From Shewanella sp. AS1 (GTDB taxonomy: Bacteria; Pseudomonadota; Gammaproteobacteria; Enterobacterales; Shewanellaceae), in the NCBI RefSeq assembly GCF_021412565.1, contig NZ_JAKCLJ010000005.1, positions 124,001 to 188,000 of the forward strand: a stretch of DNA of 64,000 bases, in the 5' to 3' direction. This document shows positions 9,109-17,970 of the stretch, piece after piece. Each line of letters begins with the position of its first letter. The stretch's first letter is position 1. The translations under genes and the position numbers were made by a program. The notes under the pieces were generated by a model. It did not search any database, was not told where the DNA came from, and was given only the letters and a program-made list of their open reading frames with translations.

Positions 9109-10659
9109 ATGGAAAAACAAGCGGCTGACAGTAATAAAGGTGCCAGTATCTTAATGGTGCAGGGCACCACATCCGATGCGGGTAAGAGCACCCTAGTGGC
9201 CGGGCTGTGCCGCTATTTTGCCCGTCAGGGGGTGTCGGTCGCGCCTTTTAAGCCCCAGAACATGGCACTAAACAGCGCCGTTACTCGTGACGGCGGCGAG
9301 ATAGGCCGCGCCCAGGCGTTGCAGGCAATCGCCTGTGGTATTGCCCCTCACACAGACTTCAATCCTATCCTGCTAAAACCCAACTCGGATACCAGTTCCC
9401 AGGTGATCATTCAGGGGCGGGCACTCTCTAATATGGAGGGGCAGGAATACTTTGGTAAGAATGCCCAGGGGTATCGGGTGAAGGCGATGACAGCCGTTCT
9501 CGATTCCCTCTCTCGTTTGCAACGTCAGTATCAACTTGTGATGGTGGAAGGGGCGGGCAGTCCGGCGGAGATCAATCTGCGCGAAGGCGACATAGCTAAT
9601 ATGGGCTTTGCTGAGGCGGTAGACTGCCCGGTGATCTTAATTGCCGATATCGACAAGGGCGGCGTATTCGCCCATATAGTCGGCACGCTGGCCTTGTTGT
9701 CCGAGTCAGAGCAAGCACGCATCAAAGGGGTGGTGATCAACCGTTTTCGCGGCGATATCTCTCTGCTGCAATCTGGGCTGGACTGGTTAGAAGCTAAAAT
9801 CAATAAGCCGGTTCTGGGGGTCTTACCCTATCTTGAGGATCTGCATCTGGACGCCGAAGATGCCATCAGTCAAGCGCCGGATAAATCGGCGCAGGCCAGA
9901 TTCAAGGTGCGTATCCTGCTACTGCCTAGGATCAGCAATCACACAGATTTCGATCCCTTGAGGCTGCACCCTGAGATAGATTTTGCCTATCTGAATGCCA
10001 CAAGCGCGCCCGAGCGCCTAAGCCGAGAGTTGTTGCAGGCAGATCTTGTGATCCTGCCTGGCAGCAAGAGTGTGCGCCAAGATTTGGCGACCCTATTGGC
10101 CAATGGCTGGGACAGCTGGCTCAAGAGGTACCTGCGCTATGGTGGTAAACTGATGGGGATCTGCGGCGGTTATCAGATGCTGGGGCAGGTGATAAGCGAC
10201 ACACAGGGTGTCGAAGGAGAGGCGGGTGAGAGTGAGGGCTTAGGTTTGCTGCCTATCATCACTGAGCTGACGCCAAAGAAGCGGTTAACTCAGGTTGCTG
10301 GGCAGCTGAGGCTTCTGGGCGCGCAGACAGAAGTGAAAGGCTATGAGATCCATTGTGGCCGCTCTCGAGTATTGGATGAAAGCGTACCTCTTCTTAGGCT
10401 GTTCAACCAGGCTGACGCGATCGAGCCGAAAGACCATATTCTTGATGGCTGCCTCTCCGATGACGGGCGGGTGTTAGGCACCTATCTTCACGGTATTTTT
10501 GACCAGCCGCCTGCCTGTGAACTTCTGCTAAGCTGGGCAGGAATGGCTCAGAGCGGTGCGATAGAGATGAGTCAGCTCAGGGAACAACAGTTGGATCGCC
10601 TGACCGATATGCTCGAACAACATCTGGATCTGGATAAGCTGAAAGAATGGATTAGGTAA
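9109..10659 (+). CDS. cobQ: Cobyric acid synthase (glutamine-dependent amidotransferase)
   Basis: CobQ amidates the b, d, e and g side chains of adenosylcobyrinic a,c-diamide using glutamine and ATP, a late step of B12 assembly. The N-terminal synthetase P-loop ([15 protein letters not shown]) is followed by conserved [10 protein letters not shown], and the C-terminal class-I glutaminase has the nucleophile Cys in [10 protein letters not shown] and the His of GTYLHGIF. About 516 residues, normal for the family. I place the start at ATG 9109; the frame also opens at GTG 9076, but that upstream start lies in a short tandem duplication (GTTGAGTCGTAATAG at about 9063 and 9081). It follows btuC by about 165 bp. 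Confidence 0.93.
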   Translation: MEKQAADSNKGASILMVQGTTSDAGKSTLVAGLCRYFARQGVSVAPFKPQNMALNSAVTRDGGEIGRAQALQAIACGIAPHTDFNPILLKPNSDTSSQVIIQGRALSNMEGQEYFGKNAQGYRVKAMTAVLDSLSRLQRQYQLVMVEGAGSPAEINLREGDIANMGFAEAVDCPVILIADIDKGGVFAHIVGTLALLSESEQARIKGVVINRFRGDISLLQSGLDWLEAKINKPVLGVLPYLEDLHLDAEDAISQAPDKSAQARFKVRILLLPRISNHTDFDPLRLHPEIDFAYLNATSAPERLSRELLQADLVILPGSKSVRQDLATLLANGWDSWLKRYLRYGGKLMGICGGYQMLGQVISDTQGVEGEAGESEGLGLLPIITELTPKKRLTQVAGQLRLLGAQTEVKGYEIHCGRSRVLDESVPLLRLFNQADAIEPKDHILDGCLSDDGRVLGTYLHGIFDQPPACELLLSWAGMAQSGAIEMSQLREQQLDRLTDMLEQHLDLDKLKEWIR

Positions 10660-10689
10660 CGGGTGAATTTAAGTAAAAACAGGATAAAC

Positions 10690-11307
10690 ATGGCAGATCA
10701 ACAATCGAGTGATAGGCGCAAGGCCGAGCGGCATAAGGCGCGCCAGCAGAAAGTGAAGGCGGCCGTGGATGCCAAAATCGCCAAGGCGCAGATAGAGAAG
10801 GGCGTGCTTCTGATATTAACAGGTAACGGCAAGGGCAAGACCACAGCAGGCTTTGGCAATATCACCCGCGCAGTCGGACACGGTAAGAAAGCGGCCGTGG
10901 TGCAGTTTATCAAAGGTAACTGGCCCTGCGGCGAGCGAGCGGTTCTGGAAAAAGTGGGCGTAGAGTTTCATGTGATGGCCACAGGTTTCACCTGGGAAAC
11001 CCAGGACAAGGAGAAAGACACCCAGGCAGCCATGAGCGCCTGGCTGGAAGCGGAAAAGCTGCTGCAGGATGAGACGGTCGATATCCTGCTGCTCGATGAG
11101 CTGACCTATATGGTGAGTTATCACTATATCGAGCTGGAAAGGGTATTAACTGCCTTGAGGAATCGACCGCCCATGCAGCATGTGATCATCACGGGCCGCG
11201 CCTGCCACAGAGCTATAATCGAGCTGGCAGATACGGTCAGCGAAGTGCAGCCGATTAAGCATGCGTTTGATGATGGAGTTAAAGCCCAGCTCGGCTTCGA
11301 TTACTGA
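10690..11307 (+). CDS. btuR: Cob(I)alamin adenosyltransferase (CobA/BtuR type)
   Basis: Transfers the 5'-deoxyadenosyl group of ATP to cob(I)alamin or corrinoid precursors. About 205 residues with the family P-loop near the N-terminus (LTGNGKGKTTAGFGN), the VQFIKGNW segment and the DILLLDELTY Walker-B-like motif, then VIITGRACHRAIIELAD. The N-terminal Lys/Arg/Gln-rich helix (RKAERHKARQQKVKAAV) is typical of BtuR. ATG 10690 is preceded by AGGAT; a GTG at 10663 is less likely. It lies about 30 bp after cobQ and is probably in the same transcript. Together they adenosylate imported or salvaged corrinoids. Confidence 0.93.
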   Translation: MADQQSSDRRKAERHKARQQKVKAAVDAKIAKAQIEKGVLLILTGNGKGKTTAGFGNITRAVGHGKKAAVVQFIKGNWPCGERAVLEKVGVEFHVMATGFTWETQDKEKDTQAAMSAWLEAEKLLQDETVDILLLDELTYMVSYHYIELERVLTALRNRPPMQHVIITGRACHRAIIELADTVSEVQPIKHAFDDGVKAQLGFDY

Positions 11308-11329
11308 TTTCTTTTAAATTGCTATTGCA

Positions 11330-11505
11330 GAGCCCAATAGCGGCGTTGCGTCCTCACTCACGACTCGCCTACCTAAAGGTATGTCTTCGTCGTTCGTTGT
11401 GGGGCGCCTTGCTCTTGGGCTCTTCATGACGCAATTTGGTTAGTTTGTAGCGATGCCAGCTCACCCAATCACATACTGAAGTATGCTCATGGGCTGAGCT
11501 GACTT
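11330..11505. repeat. Pair of long imperfect hairpins in the btuR-btuF spacer
   Basis: GAGCCCAATAGCGGCG near 11330 can pair with CGCCTTGCTCTTGGGCTC ending near 11423, giving a structure of about 95 nt. A second arm pair follows: GCCAGCTCACCC (about 11455) with GGGCTGAGCTGAC (about 11492), around ACATACTGAAGTATG. No T run follows, so these are not simple terminators. They look like an intergenic palindromic repeat element that would be transcribed between btuR and btuF. Confidence 0.6.
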
Positions 11506-11566
11506 GACGGCTTAGCCACAGCGGCAAACAGATTGAAATCAGTTTAACGATACTTTTTGGACGGAT

Positions 11567-12466
11567 ATGTTTAGATTAATAAGTAATTTAAAGCTTAAGT
11601 GTGGCTCCTTCGCCATCGCCCCCCGCGCCTCGTTCCTCGCACCCCGCTTTTTGCTCATTCCTTTGTTATTTGTGGTTTGTCTCGGCGCCAATGCCGCCGA
11701 CGAGTTTAAACCGGCAAGCAAGATAGTCGCTCTGTCGCCTCACGCCGTGGAAATGTTGTTTGCCATAGGGGCAGGCGATAAGATAGTGGCGACCACAGAC
11801 TATGCCGACTATCCCGAACAGGCGAAGGCTATTCCCAGAGTCGGCGGCAATTATGGGGTTCAGATAGAGAGAATCATTGAGCTCAATCCGGATTTGATTC
11901 TGGTCTGGGGGAGCGGCAATAGGCCTGAAGAGATAGCAAGGCTCAGGCAACTTGGTTTTGCGCTTTATGACAGCTCGCCTAAGACGCTTGAGGATGTGGC
12001 CAAGGATCTGCGTGCATTGGGGGAATTGACCGGGCAACAGGTTCAGGCAGACTCGCTCGCCGATACTTATCTGGCAAAGCTTGCCCAGCTTAGATCGGAG
12101 AATTTAGCCAAGGCGCCGGTCAAGGTGTTTTATCAGCTCTGGTCGACGCCCTTGATGACGGTTGCCAAAGGCAGTTGGATAGAGCAAATTATCCAGGTGT
12201 GTCATGGCGATAACGTGTTTGTCGATGCCGCCAACGCCTATCCTCAGGTGAGTCTAGAGGCGGTGCTGCTCAAACAGCCCCAGGTGATATTGCAGAGCCA
12301 AGATGAGGGTAATATCAAGGGACTGGATTGGTCGGTTTGGCAGGAGATCCCAGCGGTGAAACAGCAGCACATTTATCAACTGAACGCAGATTTATTGCAC
12401 CGCGCATCACCTAGGGCACTGCTTGGCGTCGAGTCCGTGTGTGATGCCTTGGATACTGCTAGGTAA
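11567..12466 (+). CDS. btuF: Periplasmic cobalamin-binding protein (BtuF-like)
   Basis: Solute-binding protein of the B12 importer: captures cobalamin in the periplasm and delivers it to BtuC2D2. 299 residues. The mature domain has TroA/FepB-type landmarks: IVALSPHAVEMLFAIGAGDKIV, RVGGNYGVQIERIIELNPDLIL, and a C-terminal DNVFVDAANAYPQVSLE. A signal peptide is present, ending near GANAADEF, but the first 20 residues (KCGSFAIAPRASFLAPR) are unusual: they are translated from the CTCGTTCCTCGCACCCCG-type repeat that also occurs in intergenic DNA at 38060-38110 and 49340-49400. The hydrophobic core follows that insert. It lies in the riboswitch-led B12 locus but about 260 bp from btuR. Confidence 0.85.
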   Translation: MFRLISNLKLKCGSFAIAPRASFLAPRFLLIPLLFVVCLGANAADEFKPASKIVALSPHAVEMLFAIGAGDKIVATTDYADYPEQAKAIPRVGGNYGVQIERIIELNPDLILVWGSGNRPEEIARLRQLGFALYDSSPKTLEDVAKDLRALGELTGQQVQADSLADTYLAKLAQLRSENLAKAPVKVFYQLWSTPLMTVAKGSWIEQIIQVCHGDNVFVDAANAYPQVSLEAVLLKQPQVILQSQDEGNIKGLDWSVWQEIPAVKQQHIYQLNADLLHRASPRALLGVESVCDALDTAR

Positions 12467-12524
12467 TAAGTTTGCAAAGTAATAAGATAGAGTGAAATCG
12501 AGGCGATGAGCCAAGGAGAAGAGA

Positions 12525-12908
12525 ATGAATATACTACTGAGCTGTTTACTGATCGCTTTACTATTGCCCTATATCACCAAAGGGCCTGTGGCCTATGCCA
12601 TGGCAAAACTGGGCGGTTATGACAATCACCATCCCCGCGCTCAGCAGGCGCAGCTCACTGGCTTTGGTGCCAGAGCGGTTGCAGGACATCAAAATGCATT
12701 CGAATCTCTGCTGGTGTTTGCCGTGGCATCCTTGACTGTCATGGCGCTCGATAAGGTCAATGATATTGTCTCTACTTTGGCCCTTGTCTATGTTGTCTCG
12801 CGTATTGTCTACCATATCCTCTATCTACTGGATAAGAGCACCCTGCGCTCTCTGTCCTGGTTTGTGGGTTTCTTTAGCGCTATCGGGATCTTTTTGCAGG
12901 CGTTTTAG
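12525..12908 (+). CDS. MAPEG family membrane protein
   Basis: 127 residues with four hydrophobic segments, the size and topology of bacterial MAPEG proteins (relatives of microsomal glutathione transferase). A family feature is visible in the first half: a polar loop (NHHPRAQQ), then a conserved basic/polar helix containing AGHQNAFESLLVFA, where the Asn-Ala-Phe-Glu segment matches the MAPEG signature region. Substrates of the bacterial members are mostly unknown; glutathione-dependent detoxification is only a family-based guess. It follows btuF by about 60 bp with a good ribosome site (AAGGAGAAGAG). Confidence 0.85.
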   Translation: MNILLSCLLIALLLPYITKGPVAYAMAKLGGYDNHHPRAQQAQLTGFGARAVAGHQNAFESLLVFAVASLTVMALDKVNDIVSTLALVYVVSRIVYHILYLLDKSTLRSLSWFVGFFSAIGIFLQAF

Positions 12909-12944
12909 TGTGATGGCTTTTGAGTGAACGCTTAAGGCGGCAAT

Positions 12945-13379
12945 ATGTTTTCAGTGATTTTTGATGGCGATAATCGACGAACCAAAACCTTTAAAACCCT
13001 CAAAGGAGCGCAGCGCGCTATCTGGAAATGGCTCAAAGCCAATGAGCAACATCTAGGTTATTCGGCGACCCTGATAGGGCCAGGTATAGAGACAGCAGTG
13101 TTTCAGGATGCGGCTATGCTGCCTTTCGAGGAGCAAAAGCCTATCGACTTTCTACAAACCGGGGCATGGGTCAATCTTAAACACTTAGCTTATAAGCGAT
13201 ATGGTAACCACTGTGCTTGCTGCGGCAAGTCTCCCAAGGAGGGTGTGGTGTTGCATGTGGATCATATAAAACCCCGCTCTCTCTATCCCGAACTGGAACG
13301 AGATATTAATAACCTGCAGATCCTTTGCCGTGATTGTAATCTGGGCAAATCTAACCTGTCTGAGATGCAATGGCGTTAG
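12945..13379 (+). CDS. HNH endonuclease family protein
   Basis: 144 residues. The C-terminal half is a clear HNH module with structural zinc cysteines: CACCGK, then HVDHIKPRSLYP (the catalytic HxxH/DH strand), and NLQILCRDCNLGKSN, which supplies the Asn and the second CxxC. The N-terminal half (FDGDNRRTKTFKTLKGAQRAIWKW) is unfamiliar and may bind DNA. It stands alone, with no methylase, toxin or phage gene beside it, so a role in restriction or homing is not supported by context. It is about 250 bp upstream of the SMC-like operon and on the same strand, but in a separate transcription unit as far as can be seen. Confidence 0.85.
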   Translation: MFSVIFDGDNRRTKTFKTLKGAQRAIWKWLKANEQHLGYSATLIGPGIETAVFQDAAMLPFEEQKPIDFLQTGAWVNLKHLAYKRYGNHCACCGKSPKEGVVLHVDHIKPRSLYPELERDINNLQILCRDCNLGKSNLSEMQWR

Positions 13380-13632
13380 TTGGCTATTGGATGAATACTG
13401 CCCCTGTGTCGATTTTTTAACTGAATTTTAGTCCGCAATTTCTACCTTGAGCACGGTTTTTAAACGTCTGCACGCCTCGACTCCTCGCCCCGATTGCCAA
13501 GGCTACGGCTTTGTTTTACTTTAAGGGACAAACTATTTATTCCCCATCTAGCAGGTCTGTACTTCGCAGGTTTGTCTCAATGGATTTTGACACGAATATA
13601 TGCGCTGCCCGTGTCGTTAGGAAAGGAAACAG

Positions 13633-16600
13633 ATGCCAAGCTTAAATCGAATTGTGCTGATAAATACGCACCTTCCCGGTGTCGTCGAACTCGCCCTCGA
13701 TGGACACACTAACATTTGTGGTACCAATGCCTCGGGCAAGACCACGCTGCAACGCCTCATCCCCGTGTTCTATGGCGAATACCCCAGCCGTGTGGTGCCA
13801 TCGACCCGTGACAGTTTCGAGCGTTGGTATCTGCCCCACGATTCGAGCTATATCATCTATGAGTATGGCCGCGATGATGGCCAGTTTTATCAGGCTGTAC
13901 TGGCCTCGGCGGGGGACGGTAAAGGGGTGAATTACCGATTTGTGGCCAAGGGGTTCGAGCTTGAGGATTATGTCAAATCCCATCAGGACGACACCATTTT
14001 ATGCCACAACATGGCCGATTTTGGCCGTGAGATGAAGCGCCAAGGGGTTGCCACCACAAACCTGCTTAATACCCGCGAGTTTCGCGCTATTATACAGAAC
14101 GATCGCACCCTGCTGAGCACAGGCAGCAACCGCAGCGAGCTGCGTGCCTATGCCCGTCAGTTCTCTCTGTGTCAGAGCGAGCACTCACTGCGCCATATCG
14201 AGAAACTGGCCAAGGCGGTGCACTCCAAAGAGGGCAAGATGGAGACGATTAAGTCGATGATCGCCGCCATTCTGGAGGAGGACGGGGTGAATCCGCCCAC
14301 CTCGCGTATCAATCCTCAGCGAGTGGAGGCCTGGATCCGCGAGAGTCAGTTGATTCAGGGGTTCGAACAGATACGCCCCGAGTTTGAAAAATTGGAACAG
14401 GAGTTCAATCAGCTGCTCAGCGCCGAGCAGCGTCTGGCTGGCTTAAAGCGCGGCTATGCCAAGGATGAGAGCGATGAGATCGCCCGTCAGGAGGAGCATG
14501 AAGAGCGCTCCAAATCCTTAGGTCAGCAGCTTCGCAACTTAGATGAAGAGTGGAAAGAGGTGCGCGATGAGCTCAACCAGGAGTTGTCGGCGGCCAAGGG
14601 CGATATCGCTAAATTTGAACATGAACTTGACGCCATCGAAGATCAGCACACCAGCTTTCTCGATGCCGATATCGAGCAGGCCAAGTTAGATCTCGAGCAA
14701 CTGCCCAGCTGGCGCGGCAATCTGGAAAACCTCACCGAACGCCATAAGCTGCAGACAGAGAAGCATCAGGATATCGAGGCGGCTTACAACGCGCGTCGCA
14801 GCAAGATAGGCGAGAACCTCAACCGCGAGTTGGAGCAACTGGATAAAGATCAAGACAAACACCGTGAGGCGCGCGATAAGCAGCAGAACCTGGCGCGCAG
14901 CGAATTAGCCGAGCTGGAGCAGCAGTGGCGCGAACAGATAGAGGCGGGCAACTCGAAGCACAAGGATAACTTGTATCAGCACAGACTCAGCGCCGCCGAG
15001 CTTTCGCTGCAGGTGAAAAACGTCACCTACACAGAGGAGGAGAAACTGGCGCTGGCGATATTCGATGAGCGTATCAGTCGTGCCGATGAGGAGCAGGAGG
15101 TGTGTAACCTCAAGCTGGATAAGCTGAGCGTTGAAGAGCGCAAGATCAGAGCTAAGCGGGAGCAGGCCAATGAGGCCCTGCGTCAGGCGGGCCAAAGGGT
15201 GTTGGAACGTCAAGGTGTGCTCGATGAGCTGCACCATGTGCTCTATCCCCAGTCCCATACTCTGCTGGAATACCTGCGTAAAGAGGCTGAGGGTTGGGAG
15301 AGCAGTATCGGCAAGCTTATCAATCCCGAGCTGCTGCATCGCAGCGATCTGCATCCTGCTCTTAGTCAGGGAAGCAGGGGGCAGGGCAGCAGTTTCTGCG
15401 GTCTTGAGCTGGATCTTAAAGCGATCGATATCCCCGAATATGCCGCCTCAGAGCAGGAGCTGCGTGGCCGCTACAGCGAGGCCGAAGAGGCGCTCGCCGC
15501 CGCCAAGGAGCTGCAGGCTCAGGCGGAAGCCAATCTGGTGGCCATCAACGGTGAGCTGGACAAACTCAACCGCGAACTGACTTTCGCCAGAACCGCTTAT
15601 AAGAACAGCCGTGACGATCTGCGCCGCCTGTTCGATGAGAAACGCAGCGAGCAGGAGAAGATCAATAAGGCGCTCAGCGATCGCAAGGCGCAGGCGCAAA
15701 AAGCCCTGACCCGCCTGGAGAGTGAGCTTAAGCAGCTCGAATCTCAGCACCAAGTTTGGGTCGAGGAGCAAAAAGAGCTGGCGCTGGAAGCACGCATGGA
15801 GAAAAGCGCCTACTGGCAAGAGGTTGTCGGCGTTCTGGACAATCAGCTCGCTCAGGTGAAAAGCACCATCAACGAGCGCCGTGAAGCGGCTAAGCAGGAG
15901 CAGAAAGCCTGCGAGCAGTGGTACAAGAATGAGCTTAAATCCCGCGGCGTCGATGAGGATAAAATTGTTCAGCTCAAGCAGCAGATCCGCGAGCTTGAGC
16001 AGCAGATCAGCAAGGCGGAGCAGCGTCGCAGCGAGGTACTGCGCTTCGATGACTGGTATCAGCATACCTGGCTCGCCCGCAAGCCTAAGCTGCAGACACA
16101 GCTGAGTCAGGTGAAGATTGCCGCCTCCGAGCTGGAGCAGCAGTTAAGTGCCAAGGCCAATGAGGTCAAGCAGCAACGTCAGCAGTTGGACGGTGAGCGC
16201 AAGCAGTCCGACGCAGTGCAGGTGGAGGCTTCAGAAAACCTGACCAAGCTGCGTAGCGTGATGCGTAAGCTGGCGGAGCTAAAACTGCCTGCCAATAACG
16301 ATGAGCTGCAGGGCAGCCTGAGTGAGCGTCTGCGCCAAGGCGAAGAGCTGCTGCTCATACGGGATCAACTGCTGGGCTCGGTGAAGCAGTATATTGAGCA
16401 TTTCGATTCGGTGATCTTAAGTAAATCCGGCTCCAGCCTGTCGGAAACCTGGGAGCGAGCCCGTGAAGATTCCAGCTTTATCAATGACAAAGGCATACGT
16501 CTGCTGGATTACCGTAAGCTGGTGCCTCAACTTGAGCAGCTGCTCAATGTGATGGTGCCGCAAGTGGTGATGGGGCTGCGGGAGCAGGGACGAAACTTTG

Positions 16601-17316
16601 GTATCGACTTGACGGCTTTCTACGATGTGCTGGCGGATATCGATCGCCGTATCGCCTCCCAGAGCGCCCGCATCACTCGCGAGGTGGGCGAGGAACTGTT
16701 CCTCGATGGCGTCAGCGAGTCGGCAGTTAAAATCCGCTCGCGCATCAGCGAACTGGAGTTTTGGCCCGAGCTGGAGGTGTTTGTTAAAGCCTTCCGGCAG
16801 TGGAAGGCCGGCGGCTTCGCCGAGTTGCCGGACGAGCACTATACCAGCAGCATGCGCCGCGCCCTGGACATTATCGGCCGGGCAGCACTCACGGGCGGTA
16901 TCGCCAAACTGCTGGAGATAGAACTGCGCCTCAAGGAGGGTAACAGCGATCTGGTGATCCGCACCGACCGTCAGCTCAACGAGTCCTCTAGTCACGGTAT
17001 GGCTTATCTTATTTTGTGTAAGTTCCTGCTGGCCTTTACTCGCCTGCTGCGTGGCCGCGCCGATGTCACCATTCACTGGCCTATCGATGAGCTGGGCACT
17101 TTGCACCATGGTAACGTGAAGAAGATTTTCGATGCCTGTGAAAACAACAATATCAGCGTGTTGGGTGCATTCCCCAACCCCGAGTCCGAGGTACTGAACC
17201 TGTTTAGCAATCGCTATATCATCAATAAACAGACCAAGAAACTGCAGGTGGTTAAGCCGCAGATGAATCCCATAGCCGACAAGCTCAGAGAGCGATTGAC
17301 TAAGGAGGCGGTGTAA
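13633..17316 (+). CDS. SMC-like ATPase (MukB/MksB-like, DUF3584-type), first gene of a condensin-like operon
   Basis: 1227 residues with the layout of an SMC protein. Walker A GTNASGKT is at residues 30-37. Two very long Glu/Gln/Lys-rich coiled coils flank a central globular hinge-like part (about residues 535-610, around EGWESSIGKLINPELL). The C-terminal half-head has a signature-like SSSHGMAYLIL (about 1118-1128) and Walker B IHWPIDELG (1147-1155), with D1152 and E1153 as the expected Mg-binding and catalytic pair. Such proteins bridge or extrude DNA loops. The next two genes overlap or abut it and look like a KITE and a kleisin, so the three likely form one complex. It is a MukB/JetC relative, not RecN or SbcC. 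No classic LSGGQ is present. Confidence 0.82.
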   Translation: MPSLNRIVLINTHLPGVVELALDGHTNICGTNASGKTTLQRLIPVFYGEYPSRVVPSTRDSFERWYLPHDSSYIIYEYGRDDGQFYQAVLASAGDGKGVNYRFVAKGFELEDYVKSHQDDTILCHNMADFGREMKRQGVATTNLLNTREFRAIIQNDRTLLSTGSNRSELRAYARQFSLCQSEHSLRHIEKLAKAVHSKEGKMETIKSMIAAILEEDGVNPPTSRINPQRVEAWIRESQLIQGFEQIRPEFEKLEQEFNQLLSAEQRLAGLKRGYAKDESDEIARQEEHEERSKSLGQQLRNLDEEWKEVRDELNQELSAAKGDIAKFEHELDAIEDQHTSFLDADIEQAKLDLEQLPSWRGNLENLTERHKLQTEKHQDIEAAYNARRSKIGENLNRELEQLDKDQDKHREARDKQQNLARSELAELEQQWREQIEAGNSKHKDNLYQHRLSAAELSLQVKNVTYTEEEKLALAIFDERISRADEEQEVCNLKLDKLSVEERKIRAKREQANEALRQAGQRVLERQGVLDELHHVLYPQSHTLLEYLRKEAEGWESSIGKLINPELLHRSDLHPALSQGSRGQGSSFCGLELDLKAIDIPEYAASEQELRGRYSEAEEALAAAKELQAQAEANLVAINGELDKLNRELTFARTAYKNSRDDLRRLFDEKRSEQEKINKALSDRKAQAQKALTRLESELKQLESQHQVWVEEQKELALEARMEKSAYWQEVVGVLDNQLAQVKSTINERREAAKQEQKACEQWYKNELKSRGVDEDKIVQLKQQIRELEQQISKAEQRRSEVLRFDDWYQHTWLARKPKLQTQLSQVKIAASELEQQLSAKANEVKQQRQQLDGERKQSDAVQVEASENLTKLRSVMRKLAELKLPANNDELQGSLSERLRQGEELLLIRDQLLGSVKQYIEHFDSVILSKSGSSLSETWERAREDSSFINDKGIRLLDYRKLVPQLEQLLNVMVPQVVMGLREQGRNFGIDLTAFYDVLADIDRRIASQSARITREVGEELFLDGVSESAVKIRSRISELEFWPELEVFVKAFRQWKAGGFAELPDEHYTSSMRRALDIIGRAALTGGIAKLLEIELRLKEGNSDLVIRTDRQLNESSSHGMAYLILCKFLLAFTRLLRGRADVTIHWPIDELGTLHHGNVKKIFDACENNNISVLGAFPNPESEVLNLFSNRYIINKQTKKLQVVKPQMNPIADKLRERLTKEAV

Positions 17317-17970
17317 ATGAGCGATCCAATGCAAAGCGTATTAGTGGGCCAGGGCGCCGTTATCGAGAGCCTGCTGCGGGGCGAATTTATCTGCCGCACC
17401 AGCAACGAAGAGGCCTGGCGGGCGCTCAAATCCGGCACAATGCGAGGTAATGTCGAGCAGTATCTGAATCAGATCAACCGCACTGTGGCCTGCGCCGGCG
17501 AGGGGGATGTTTTCTTCTGCGGCTATCTGCAGCTGGGGGAGAATGAGCGCAAGGTGATATCGAGTCAGTTTCGCGATATTTGTAACGCCCTGATCCCGCT
17601 GGTGGAGTGGCTGGTGTTGGTGCAGGAGGCCAGTGGCCAGGATGCGCCGCTATCGGAAGGGGCGGCGGTGCGCCTCAATGAGCTACAAAGCCGCATCGAA
17701 GATACCCCGGCATTTCGTGAGCAGCTGACCAAGATCAGCCATTATCGCCTGTTCGGTTCCACCAGTCCCCAGGTGGATGCCCAGATAAAGTTAGTGTTTA
17801 AGCGACTGGTGGAGCTGGGTTACCTGCTGCGCCCCAATGTGGAGAAACAGATCTATATCGCCACGGGTAAGCTGGATTATCTCTATGAAGTGATCCGCTT
17901 TATCGATGAGACCGAGGGGCTGAGCCTGGAGGCCCAGGCGGAAACGGCGATTCAACGGGATCTGATATGA
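17317..17970 (+). CDS. MukE/MksE-like KITE subunit (putative)
   Basis: 217 residues, no signal or membrane segment. The ATG begins on the base after the stop of the SMC-like gene, so translation is coupled. The C-terminal third (KLVFKRLVELGYLLRP to KLDYLYEVIRF) has the helix-helix-strand pattern of a winged helix, and the N-terminal part (GEFICRTSNEEAWRAL) resembles the start of MukE/JetB proteins. Size and position between SMC and kleisin candidates are right for a KITE dimer, which binds kleisin and DNA. The assignment rests on fold pattern plus operon context; sequence identity to E. coli MukE is not evident by eye. Its stop overlaps the next start by four bases. Confidence 0.6.
   Translation: MSDPMQSVLVGQGAVIESLLRGEFICRTSNEEAWRALKSGTMRGNVEQYLNQINRTVACAGEGDVFFCGYLQLGENERKVISSQFRDICNALIPLVEWLVLVQEASGQDAPLSEGAAVRLNELQSRIEDTPAFREQLTKISHYRLFGSTSPQVDAQIKLVFKRLVELGYLLRPNVEKQIYIATGKLDYLYEVIRFIDETEGLSLEAQAETAIQRDLI

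Noticed and set aside
13633..17316. RecN or SbcC identity for the large ATPase
   Set aside because: The operon neighbours and overall layout fit MukB-type SMC proteins better; no Zn hook CxxC is present.
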